Assembly: GCA_031213475.1 (NCBI GenBank)
Contig: JARUPZ010000016.1
Span: forward strand, 5,458,699-5,522,698
Length of the DNA stretch: 64,000 nt
Direction of reading: 5' to 3'
From: Nereocystis luetkeana
Lineage: Eukaryota; Sar; Phaeophyceae; Laminariales; Laminariaceae
Made by a program: the position numbers and the translations under genes. Shown here in pieces: positions 21,805-33,900 of the stretch. The notes beneath the pieces were generated by a model. That model saw nothing but the letters and a program-made list of their open reading frames with translations, was not told the DNA's origin and made no database searches. Numbering within the stretch: position 1 is the stretch's first letter; each line of letters opens with the position of its first letter.

Positions 21805-24244
21805 AGGTTCTACGTTTTCTCTCCTAAAAGCCGGATTGAATAGAAAGCGTAGGCTTGATTGGCCCGATGAGCAAGCCCGATGAGCAAGCCCGACATTGCC
21901 CCCGTAGAGTTACATCGAAAATTTTTGCAAAAACAAGCCAAATTGGGTAGTTAAGAATTCCCATCAGTCGGAAATATTTGGCAAAAAAACGTGATAAACG
22001 TACCCCTTTCGTCGTAGCCTCCCGCCTTCAACAATGAAAGCATAACATACTGCTCGTACTGCTGCGCTCTCTCACTCTTATAACACCATCAAAACCTACA
22101 GCAGTAGTGTTAGGGTATCGTATCGAAAGGTGCGATTTATCGAAAGTTTATATTCACCGAACGTGTTTAGCTCTCTATCGGGACCCTGGCATCTCGGTGT
22201 TTAGTATGCTGACACTGTGAATGAAGGCTGTGATTTGGTATCAAACATCGAAATCGTATTGAATACGAAGATTTATTTACTCATCGGTATCCTATCGAAC
22301 TCGATTGTCGTTCGATATTCAACACTGATCAATTCTACAGACTCGTAGCCAATTGCGCAGATCAAAGGCACCCCTTCTTCGGTCGCTATTTCTCGACCCC
22401 AAGCCAAGTTAAGGGTTAACAATCCTCTTCTACTCGTACTCCAAAAAAAACCCACCGATTCCTAGTCCAAGAAATGTACCGTCCCCTAAAATGAGCGCAT
22501 TTCAAATCAAAAGGGGTCCCGGTACTCGTAGCTCAGACAGGTGGTTGACATTGATGTTGCACCATGACCTATTCCACCGATTTGCACGATGCCCGCCCTG
22601 CTCGCCGTTTTTCACCCATTGTAATAGCCAGTTACGAAGGCACCTCCACCCTTTCGAGTGCATCGTCCGTCGTAAAATACTCCCCCCCCTCCGGCCATGC
22701 ATGATATCGCGTACATCCCGCCGTACATCCCGCCCCTCCCTACCCGAAACGCCTCGTCCGTGTAAAAAACGCCCTGTTTTGTCGACAGGTAAAAAATAAA
22801 ACACAGCAACTCATATATGTGTGACTATCGGGGGGGGGGGGGGGGGGGGGGGGTTACCCCGACAACTACACTACCAAGCGTACAGCCAGCAGTACCGGAC
22901 TCCGGGCGCATAAAGCCACCCTGGCTCCCAACCGACTACGCCACATCACCTTGGCGCGAGAAAAAAAGGCAGAACACGAAACATGAAACGTAAGTTCAAA
23001 ACTACCCTTCCTTCCCCTCCCCCCCCCCCCCCCTCCTCCTTCTCTCCCTCCCTCCCCTATTTATCAACGCCTTTTTGGCACATACCCTCGAACCGACCCA
23101 CTGACGCAGTCACAACGCAACAAAAACAAAACGGAAATATTCCCGTGTTTCTTCACACAAAAAAAACGTGTTTTGTAGAAATCTCGTGTTTCGTTGAGAA
23201 TCTGAACACAATATATTCCACGTCTCCAGTGATCGCAGCATCACATAATAAAAGGAGGCGTGCACCGCAGCAGGGACGGGGGAGATAAGTGCCTGCTATT
23301 ATGCGTACCCTCAGATCTGAGGCTCGGGTGGGAGGGAGCTGGAGTAAAGTAGTTCAACCAAAATAAATGGGTTGGAGAGAAAAAGGAATCATTATACTCG
23401 TAGAGGTCTTTATTCATACCAGGAAGGATTACAACACAAAAAAAAACAAAGAAAAAAACGCGGCACCGGGGGGGGAGGCGGCAGACATGGGCCCCCGCTC
23501 GGCACATGAGGGACCTTGCCGCCGCAAGCGGTGACGCGACCTCGTCGACATGTGGTGCGTAAAACATAAAAAAATGAAACATGGTCTCCGGACTCCACAC
23601 ACGCGCGAGCGAGGCATGAAGACTCGTCGACACCATCACCACCACCTCAACCCGTCAGTGGGAACTCGCTGGAATAAAGCGCACCACAAAAACCAACCAG
23701 ACTCGACATTCATAAGCTGCAACCGAAATAATACACACATATTCTACACTGGCATGTATGCCAGAACAGGAAAAAGCCATCACGAGCGAGAAACCCCGCA
23801 AAACATGTATCACAAAACAGAGGAGGGGATAATTCTTGTGAGCTTCTTGTGTACCGCTCGCGCCGAGATGCCGTACGAGCATATACCAGGGGTTTCGGTC
23901 TCACGTGACGCAACGAAAAAAAAAAAAACATTTCAGCGGCGCGAAAATTACGGGTACGCAGGCGCAAACCATTAATAAACACGAACACACTTTTTCCGAA
24001 ATAGAAGCACAAAACACACCTTTCGGAAAGAAAACGCACATACTCAAGACAGGCACACATACGCACACGCACACCACACATACACAACAACGCCGCGTCG
24101 GCCAAGGCGGACGGCGCGACCCCACCAACAGTGCCACACGTGCGCGCAGTGCAACCTAAACTGTCCACCCACCCGACTCTTGATAGCTTAATCGTACAAA
24201 TGCTCCTCTATATACCCCCTCCCTCCCCAACCCCTCTCCCCACA
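21805..24244. other. Region without a supported gene
   Basis: Contains a P1-like fragment near 22672-22715, a poly(G) run of about 22 (22831-22852) and C-rich tracts. A minus-strand segment around 23525-23610 (TMFHFFMFYAPHVDEV, in frame from a cgacgag acceptor) could be an exon following 24464-24619, but no good donor is seen. 24057-24090 is a CA-rich run. Confidence 0.4.
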
Positions 24245-24435
24245 CGACATGCAGCTCACCCTTCGTGCGACTCGCCGAACACCTCACGGCGCTTCGCACT
24301 TGGTGCAAGCAATGTCTGCCTGGTCGATGAAAACCCGACGTACTCCGTCTCGGCATTGTAGGGATGCGAAGGTCTATGGTCATACGACTACGGCCATGCA
24401 CGTACGACAATCAGTACCCCCCCCCCCCCCATCCC
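24245..24435 (+). repeat. P1 element with poly(C) tail
   Basis: cgacatgcagctcacccttc, cttcgcacttggtgcaagca, atgtctgcctggtcgatgaa, gggatgcgaaggtctatggt and catacgactacggccatgca, then a long C run. About 190 bp, truncated at its 5' end relative to the 35.4 kb copy. Confidence 0.75.
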
Positions 24436-24463
24436 CCCCCTATCTCCCCTCTTCGAAGCTTAC

Positions 24464-24619
24464 ATCTCCTTAGGCCTCGCTTGGAGCAATCCGAACCCAA
24501 CCCATTCTCTCCGATGCGTCCCTCCCGCCCACATGTTCAAAACCGGCCTCCACGCCTCCCTAGCAACCAAGCCCCTCCGGGGAATCAAATAGATGTGGAG
24601 GGACCACAACAAAAAACGC
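24464..24619 (-). CDS. Candidate internal exon of an unidentified minus-strand gene
   Basis: Flanked by a cgtaag/g acceptor and a gagat/gtaagc donor. It reads RRFLLWSLHIYLIPRRGLVA, REAWRPVLNMWAGG and REWVGFGLLQARPKE: aromatic-rich and protein-like, with one amphipathic or membrane-like stretch. Phase 2 on both sides. Family not recognised. A weak continuation may lie near 23.6 kb. There is no start or stop for the gene in view. Confidence 0.35.
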
Positions 24620-27600
24620 CTTACGTATATACGTTCGCAAAATTCGTGAAACGGCTCGCCCGTAAAACAAAATAGGGAGGACCCATTATACCAAGTACGA
24701 AATAGTCCCACCTATATACGACGTCCGATTTATCTCATGTCGAGTACCGGCCGTGCCTCTCTATCGACGAAAACGGCAAAAGAACAAAAAAGTAAACTTA
24801 AACTAAACACAGGAGGCCAGAGAAGGGGGAAAAAGGTGTCCCCAGCTTGTTTGTCCTATTCCTCAGCCCTTTTTTTCTCGGTGATGTCCCGATCGGTCGT
24901 AGACAAACCAATGTATCCAGTGTCTGTAGTCCATCTCTCTCTACCGACAGAAAAACGGGAAGTACAAAAAAAGCGATGCGAACCCAAAACCCGCCAGAAA
25001 AGAAGAAAAACACGCGCCCGGAGACCGCTTTTTCCTGCTCGTCAACCGTTTTCACTTTTGGTTCAAAACTCGTTTGAAAAACCTTCAGAACGACGTATTA
25101 CGTGAACATGACGCCATCCAAGATCCCGCCGTTTTTTTCTACTTCAAAGGTACTTTTTGTCAATCACACCGCAACAAAAAAATCGCGGCGGGCCAGGCCA
25201 TACTCGCTGCTCTACTCCTGCACCAAATCTCCGAGATCTCGATATCCTGCACGGCAGTAGCCGACAATGCCCCCCACTCTACTTCGTCTACTCCGCTCCC
25301 GGTTAGCTCCTGCTCAACTCCCACTCGCGCTCAGCTCTATTGTAGCATAGCTTCCGCATAGCTCCCTCTCAGCTCCCGCTTAAGCTCTGCTTGGGTCTTC
25401 TTGGCTACTCTGCTTAGGTCGGAATGGGTCTGCCTGGGTCGGCTTGGGTCTACTTCGTTCCTTTTCGCTCTTTCTCGTTCTGTTCGACCCTGGGTCGTTT
25501 AGCTTTGCTTTGCGCTTTGCTTCGTTTTGGTGCTGGTTCACGCTGGTTCGCTCCGTCTCTGCTTCGCGCTGGTTGTGTCGCGCCAATTGTTCCTTGACTC
25601 AGAGCGTCGGTACGCCCTGCCCTCTCCCACTGTCAAAACGGTGACGTGGACACCGCTAATTTGCCACGCAAGCGAGCCCCGCCACCACCATCCCCACGGC
25701 CACCATCACCACCACCACGGCCTTGTCGAACGTCTGCCCACCCGCCAAGAGATTTACGCGGCGCGCAGCGTATCACCGCCCTCGGGAGAGGCGAGCCATC
25801 GCCGCCGCTGCTGCTGTCCCGCTCCCACCCCCGCCTCCAGCACCAGCACCAGCACCATCACCCCTCCGCCGCGCGATCTTGGACGCTCCGCCGGTAAGGC
25901 CACGGCCGATCGATTTGGCCGGGAACAAGAAACCGTCGCCTACGCTCCCTCCTCGTCCTACGCCGCCGCCGCCGCCTCTCCCTTTCCTAGCAGCCGACAT
26001 GCTCGAAACACGCGTAGACGAGCTGCTGCTGCCGCCGCCGCATCCACCTCGCATGAGGCAGTTATCCGCACTGCTACCACCACCACCGCCACCGCCGCCA
26101 CGAACACTACCACCACCGCCAAGAACACCACCACCACCCCCACCGCGTCTGCCGCTAAGGCCGCCGTCTGAGCCCGCTCCGCTCGAGCCACCTCTGGTGA
26201 GCGAGTTGGCTCCCTCCCCGGCGCCGCTGTTGCCCGCCAGGCGCCAAAGGGCGGCCATCCGCCGAACCCACAGGGGAACGGCGGGAGCGCCCCGCGCCGC
26301 GTCTGTCCCGTATCTGGTGTTTCCACGAATTTTCGAGGGGGGGGAAGGGTAGGTGGGTGGGTGATTGTGGGGGTCGTTGTTCCGCGTGCGCACATGCAGT
26401 TAAGTCGGCGGAGCGTGTCTTACAAGCTCTGCTAAACTGCGTCACCACTTGTTGGAGAATATAACTTACAGGTTCGAAACAATTTGCATGCTAAATTACC
26501 GTAAGAATATTCCGAGTATGTACAACAGCGAAACATAGGAAATAGGGACCCGTACGAAGTGCAGGGGATGGCGGTGGTTTTGTGGACGGAAGCTGGCTGT
26601 GCCAGTGGCTTGAGCTCAGGCGAGGGGAAAAGGAGGCGATTTAGAGCGAGGGAGGGAAGGAGGGACAGGGGGAGGGTGGGCAATGAGAGTTCAGAAACCA
26701 GAGAGACGGGAGGAAGGGGATAGGTGCACTCGAGGACAGGGCGGAAGGCATCGGCCCGACCAACCGACACCAACACCTGCTAAACGCCGCAAATTAACCG
26801 AAAGAAGCAAAGACGCAAGACCCAACAGTTTGTTTTCCTCCTCTCGGTCAAAGCCCGAAGGGAAAACTTGTAGGGCTGTGAATCGGCTGTGTGTTTTCCG
26901 ATATATAAACAGAAAATATCGGTTTTCGGCGCAAACGACATATCGGCCATCTCGAGATCCGGCGTGTGGGCGAATCCTTGTCTTGAATCCTTTTTCTTTT
27001 GACAAATGTGTGTGGATCCAAACGCAGTCATGCAAATCGGGACGATGTTTTGCCTCTGTGGTTTTCCCGGAAAAAAAACATCGTCCCGATTTTCCGATTT
27101 CCTAAGTCCGACCTGAATCGCTCGGGGATTAATCGGGTGAATAGGCTCCGCGGTTCACAACCTTCAAAACTTGCGTACATCAAATACACAGATCATTTCC
27201 CCAATTTCTCCGTCTACCATAGATAGGGTCGGGGGGCAGATAGTATGACATGACCCGTGCAATCTAGATATCGTATTTGTCCGGCGGGATCTGTTTCAGC
27301 ATAGGTCTTGCGAACGGGTTTTGCCGGGTGGGATTTGTATTGACACGGCGCTTGCAACATCTCATCACGTCAAGAACAAGAGCGATATGATGATCATCCA
27401 TTGTAGATCGTGATCTGCCTCATGGTCGTACCACCCGGAAGACAGACAGACAGACAGACAGACAGACAGTCAGGCAGGCAGGCAGGTGCGCGTTGAGATC
27501 GAAGCGATGGAACCAAACGCGAATCCCAAGATGCAGCTCCGACCTACAGCAGTATCAGCATGGGCCATAGACAACGTTATCTCGAGAGGCAAAGCCGGCG

Positions 27601-27996
27601 TGCATTTCAACCCAGAAGTGGCCCAACCACCACAAATCGACGACGACCAGACCAGGCGACAAGAACCGACGCCAACGCACCACCGTCCTCAAACTTAAAA
27701 ACACACCGTGTCTACAACACGCTAGCGATAACACACACCTTGGGATGAAATTCAGAATCGATTTTCTCTAAGACATGCCCTAAGGGCCTAGGGCACACAC
27801 CACGAAAATGGAGGCCTTGGAAAGACTTCGTCGAGATACGTCCGAAGACGCGTCGCTCAGCGTTGTTTTCACTCTCAACGTTGTCGATAGAGCCGGGTGT
27901 GAAATTCATCCGAGGGGGTGTGTTATATCATCACCCGTGTGATACAGCAACCCCCCCCCCCCCCCGCCAGTGAAGCCAAGCCAAGTTGAAACGCAC
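24620..27996. other. Region without a recognised gene; includes a GC-rich low-complexity island
   Basis: 25,646-26,350 is GC-rich and open in four frames on both strands for 140-214 codons (Pro/Ala/Ser/Thr or Gly/Ser-rich). The overlap of frames is caused by CCA/CCG/GCC repeats, and I cannot choose a frame. 25,380-25,600 has cttgggtc/tcggt-type repeats. 27,441-27,486 is a CAGA/CAGG microsatellite. A minus-strand piece at 27,760-27,880 ending aag/gtgtgtg could be a further 3' exon of the ANTH gene. Confidence 0.4.
27440..27486 (+). repeat. CAGA microsatellite grading into CAGG
   Basis: About eight caga units followed by about four cagg units. Confidence 0.9.
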
Positions 27997-29050
27997 CTGT
28001 CTGAGTAGACGGCCGTGATGACCCCGCTAACGTCTTCGTACACGGCGCACTCCTTCGCGACCTCAAGCACGTCCTGCGGCACGTCCGGGATCGGAACCGC
28101 TGCTGCCGCCGCGGCCGCCGCTGCCGCTTCCGCCGCCGCCGCTACCTCTGCTTCTGCCGCTGCTGCAGCCGCTGCCGCCTCCGCCTCCGCCTCCGCCACG
28201 GCAGCTTCCGCCCTTCTTGCTTCTGCCTCAGCCTTCGCCACAGCTTCTGCCTCTGCCCCCGCCTCCACCCCCGCAACCTGCGCAGCTTCTTCCGAAGCAG
28301 CAGCCACTGCCGCCCCCTCCCCCCCCCCTGCCTTATCTACCTCCCCATGAACACCCTCCCCGCCTGCTGCCTCCACCCCCCCCTCGGCGCTGTGCTCGAT
28401 AAGGATGGCGGCATCCACTTCCTGGGCCGAGTCGCTCCCATGCCTATCCCCAACCCCTCCCTCCCCATCCCGCTCGCGCGTGAAAGTGTCCCCGGGCGGC
28501 CGCGATATCTCTTCGCTTCGGGCGTGATTCCCACCATCGCCGCTGCCAAATGAGGTGGGGGAGGAGGAGGAGGAGGAGGAGGACGGGGAGGTCTCTTCGC
28601 CCCCCCCGGCTTCGCCCGAGGCAACCACACCCACTTCAGATACCCGTTCCGGCGATCGTTCCGGAGACCGTTCCGACGATAGGTTACATTCCGACGATTG
28701 GTCGTGCTCCGACGAATCGTCCTCGGCCTCAAGGACACCGAGGAGAGCTGGTGGGTACCCAGTGCTGCTCACCATCGCCTGGTCGGTGTGGCGATGGGAG
28801 TTTGTCGGGGTTCACAGGTGGCGGGGGGGGGGGGGGGGGGGCGAGGTGGGAGGGGGGTTGGGGGACCGGGCTCGGTGCGCAGTAAGCTCAGTTATTTACG
28901 CACCCAGGTCTGCCAATTTTTTAGACCCTTCTGCATGTCTACAACGCACATGTACGAAGTATATAAGTGGGGCTTAGGGAGCAGAGCTGGGCCCTTACAG
29001 CCTTCTCGTCCAGTAGGCGATACTATCGCCATGTGGATGGGGAGGGGGCT

Positions 29051-29084
<34 letters not shown>

Positions 29085-30854
29085 AGTAAGGGAACTCTAC
29101 TTATGGAAAGGGCAGATGAGCTGCGGTAACCCCGAGCCCAAACTTTTCGTCTACAGCAGTACAAAGTAATGGTGGATCAGCAAAGGCCGGCCACAAGCTT
29201 CACTTTTTACAGTCTGCGCGTCTTCCAAACGCCAGCGCCGGTGCCGTCGCCCCCGCGCGCGCTCCCCACATGCACCACCGCACCGCAAAACCAATTCCCC
29301 GTCAGGTATCAGACACAGCACCCGCGCAAGACAGACATCATCATGAAAGTCAAAAACACGGAAAGAGTCTTGAAACAGACAACACGGGCAGTATACGCAC
29401 AGCCCTAGCACCTCACAGACAACGCAAGCACCTTCAGACAGCACGACCACCACAGTAGACTTGACCGTACATAGAGCTACTATACAGACAGCACGAGAGG
29501 ATCTCTGCTTCCTCGCGCGCGCAGTCATCGACCCCTTGGCCCCCCGCCCCCTCCCCCCGCCTCCCGCCCAAGGGCTGTATAGACCTTGGCCCAGCTCCTA
29601 ATGGTTGAAATATACTACTACTTCGTATTAATACTAGAACCCCTTACGCCCTATACCGTAATCATGCGAAGGTTCGAACCGGGTGCGATCGCGTTTTTAA
29701 ATGGTTCTACGTTGTGTTTTTTATCGCACCCCGGCGCTATCTCTCCGATGGGTGCGTTCTCTCCGATGGGGGTGCGGAAACTCTATTAAATCATGCCGTT
29801 CTTCTATTTTGGCGCACCCCCGGTGCGATCTCTCCGATGGGTGCGCTGCTGAATCGAAATACATCGGACCGTACTGGGGCAACGGTGCTGCGTACATGCA
29901 CCCCGGTGCGATCTCTCCTTTGACCTACCATGCGTTGGTAAAGTACGTTTGAGAGGAGTGGCGCACTGGTGATATCTCATCGGAGAGATGAAAGAAATGA
30001 GAATATTACCTACTACAGACCCGCTGCGGTGGCCCTCAAACTTTCTATTTATGTCGGAGAGATCGCGCCGGGGTGCGATCTCTCCGATAGGGGTGCGAAA
30101 ACACGATTGAATGTTTCTACCTTGTGTTTTTATCGCACCCCGGTGCTATCTCTCCGATGGGTGCCAACCTTCCGATGGGTGCGAACCTTCGCATGATTAC
30201 GGTAACTCTAACCCAAACCGCCCGGGAATTTTCTCGGAAAATGAAGATGAAACGAGCATGTAGATAGTGTAGACGACCGTCAACCACTGTACCGAAGACG
30301 TGCCCCGGTCGTAAACACTGTTTGCTGCCCCACGCAACCGCCTCGTACCCCCCCGCTCCAGGTAGGGCTGTGATTTGGTTTGAGTATAAGTCGACGACTG
30401 CTGCTTGTAGTAGATGTTACGTAGTTGGCTTAGGTATTTCAGGCGAAGTTGTGTGCGGTAGGTAATCTCCGGGTTTTTTGCGTCATTGTAGTCGTGTGAC
30501 TGCCGCGCTTTTTCTTGAGGCTCGAATTTGCGTTCTTGTCTGTGAACACTTACTAAAAAAAAGCTGCCAAACCTTGGACAGATTGTTGATCTCCAGCAGT
30601 ACATCATTTACAGGTAGACCCCAAGCTGCCGCTACGAAATACTGTGCATGATTTGTGCAGCACAGATTCAACCCAGGAAAACATGTCCTAGATCACGCAG
30701 ATCCCTACGTAGATCATGCAGATCATACGAGTCCTACGCGCCAACATGAGCTACCTAGCTACCTACCTACCAATCTGCGGAAATATGAGGAGCGTTTAGA
30801 CCTTAACATGAAGACCAACCGATCCTTTTGCTTACTTCCAGAGTGGTATAATAT

Positions 30855-30908
<54 letters not shown>

Positions 30909-33900
30909 GATAGTAGGTTTTCACGACAGATCAGGAAACTTGCTATCTCTGATATCTAGATCCATCGGCTGGGAATCGATCACCTGCCCGAGCTGCGCCA
31001 GCGATTTTACGGGGGACCATTGTAAATAGGACCTACGGTACACAAAAAAAGCTACATATTCCCCTATTTTGAATAACAATATTCTGTCCCATTTACTATG
31101 GCCCCCCGTAAACACTACAGTTGGTAGTCCAGTCAGCTTACCTTTGCCACCCAACCAAAAACTATCTCTCTGGCCGTAGATGCAAGCCAAGGACCGTATT
31201 CATACGATAAATAATGTTCAATACAACCGCTTCTCATACTCAGGGACACATAGCGGTAGCCGCTATGTCCAACCAAAACCAACCCAACACCCCTACCCCG
31301 CCACCCCCGCCATCCCTACCCGTAGCCTCTTCTTGCTTCTTACCCGAACGTCGGCCACGTCTTCGGAGGCCAGGGCGCAGCACGCTCGGCGCACGGCGGC
31401 GGCACCGCCCCCGGAGGAGGAAGCGTCTCCGGCGAAGTGGAGAGCGAGGGCTCTCGCCAGAAGGGCGTTCGTTTCGACCAATGCCTGATTTCAGAGAAGG
31501 GGTGGGGGGGGGGTAGGGGAGGGGTACTCGTTTGTTGCTTGCCGTAGTCATTTCACCATTGACCACGCATCCCTTTCGAGACGGAGAGGGAGAGGGCGGG
31601 GTTGGGCTACTCATGTCATGCATGGCCGTAGTCCTATGGTCATCGACGGGGAGAGCGGGGGGGGACGGGGGGGGGGGGGGCGTACGCATCTGATGGTTTT
31701 CGAACCGCAGTCCCGTTTTGGAGACAAACTACTTAGAACTCGACTGACTTGTCTCCAAAAACGGGACTCCAGTCCTAAAAGGGTCAAGCCATTTGACCAT
31801 TGACCACGCATCCCGTTCGGTTCGAGACGGAGCTATCGTTCCCATGGGTGGTGACAAAAAAAACAACGTGGAACAAGAGCTGTGAAAGGAAACAGGGCAA
31901 CCCCCCCGAACGAACGAACCAAAGTGGGATGGGGTGAAAAAAAGACGAACTGAGCGAACGGGACGTACTGAACACTTACAACAACATAGCCAAAAGACAC
32001 GTGCCTCTGCAGGGTTAGTAGATTTTTTTTTTCACGTACCCTTCAACAACTTCTAGTCTATCTTTAGCATTGTCTAAATCTAATTTAGCTGCGTTCACCA
32101 AAAGATACTGCTTGATCAAATTCAGATTATCCACCATCATATATTTCGACAAGACTGTCCAATACCATCTTCATGCCTGACCCTGACGGGGGGGCGGTTC
32201 CTTTACCCTTTTAGGACCGCAGTCTTGTTTGTGGGGACACGTTCCGCTCAAGATTTTGACTGGTTTGTCCCCAAAACGGAACTGCGGTACTAGAAAAGTT
32301 GAGGGAGGAGTTAGTAATACCAAATATCGTGAAATATCGTTTTCGTTCAACAATAGTCGTATAAAATTTCGAAGGATGCCTACGATACGCCGAGGTTAAG
32401 CGCCCATCATTTTATAACAAATCATATTTGGCGGCGAGTGGCAGGAAAGATAAAAATAAGTGCGCATAATAAGTTTTTGATGTATCTGTTTTTCATTGGC
32501 TATACACTGAGAAACCAACCATATGGCTTCTCCATGTAGTGACGTACTTTATGGTTCTGAGTTACAGCATAGAAGGAAGAGACGCACAGCAGCGCTCATT
32601 CGTTTCACTGTGTAGCCCCTTGCCTCCCGTGCGCATACGTGGCCGCGCGAGCACAGCCGAGGTACACGAGCGAACGGCACGCCACTGCTGCTTGCTGCTG
32701 CCGCTGATAGGCCTACAGTAGAACCTACTCTGGAACCATTGCTGGAACCATTGGGATACAGAGCTTCCCAAGTAAGGAGTTCCATACAAAAAAAAGTAGG
32801 CGCACCTCCATCGCAGAAAAGTTTAGTATTTTATACCACCAACATCATCGACGACGGCTAAGAACCAAAAAACGGCAAGAAAGAAATATCCTACAACACC
32901 ACCATCGCCACCACCCCCTCCTCGACCGTCACCACTACCACCACCACCAACACGACGGGAGGGTGTTGTTACAGATGCCAACTCGCCACACGAAATGAAG
33001 AGGCTCACATTGCGCAGCTGACGGGTGCTGGTCAGGGTTTCCCACGAGCGGAAGGCGTTCATTGCGGTCTCCAGGCGCAACCCCCTGGTGGCTAGGTACC
33101 CGCAGTAGACCTGGCGGGGAACGTAAGGGGTGGGGGCAGGAGAACGAGCAGAGGCGGAAGAAGAGAGGGGGGGGGGGGGTCAGCAATCAAAGCTACGGGG
33201 GTGGATGGGTGGGTGGCGGCAGCGACAAGCGAGCGAAACCGTCGCAATGTGGTTTTCTCGCGAAGGAGAGGAGGGGGGGTGTACTCACGTCCTGCATGGC
33301 GGTAGTCGCGTGCACATAGAGCCTTGCACTCCTAAAATGCCGGGAAGGAGCGTGTCGGGGTTTTCACCCACCAGGCAGGCATTGCTTGCACCAAGCGCGA
33401 AGCGCCGGGGAGATGGGGGGGGGTGCTAATCAGACGAGGGGAGGGCGCCACCAGAGACATTTCGTCGTCGTCAGGGCGGCCGAGTCAAAGGCCAGCCAAA
33501 AACCAGGGCAGAACTGGGGCAAGGCCAGCGCCGAACCAGTGCGAAAAATCGTCACAAAAGTATAGCTGCTTACCAGCCGTAGCTCAACAGCTGTATACTC
33601 CGTGGGAAAACACACATGCTTCGTAAAATCGCCGCCGTCGACGAAACAAAAAAACAGCCATACGAAAAAAAAAAAACACCGCAACACTACCATACGTAAA
33701 CGCGGTGTAACACCCACCCCCTTCGTCTCCTCGATGAAGGGGGGGGGGGGGTACATCACGTATTTCCCCTACAGTACATCATCACGAAAACGCCTGTGTA
33801 CACAGGCACAGGCAGGAGGCGTGGCGTGGCCGCCGTGCATGGACGTCGACTGGTGCTTCAATAGGGTCGGTGGCATTTCTTGGCAAAAAACATGTCACTG

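Noticed and set aside
22880-22975. Minus-strand tRNA-like stretch (tggcgtagtcggttgg A-box match)
   Set aside because: No B box or T arm could be found at the right distance, so it is not called.
25646-26393. Four overlapping frames of 140-214 codons
   Set aside because: All arise from CCA/CCG/GCC simple sequence; no splice border or conserved motif favours one frame.
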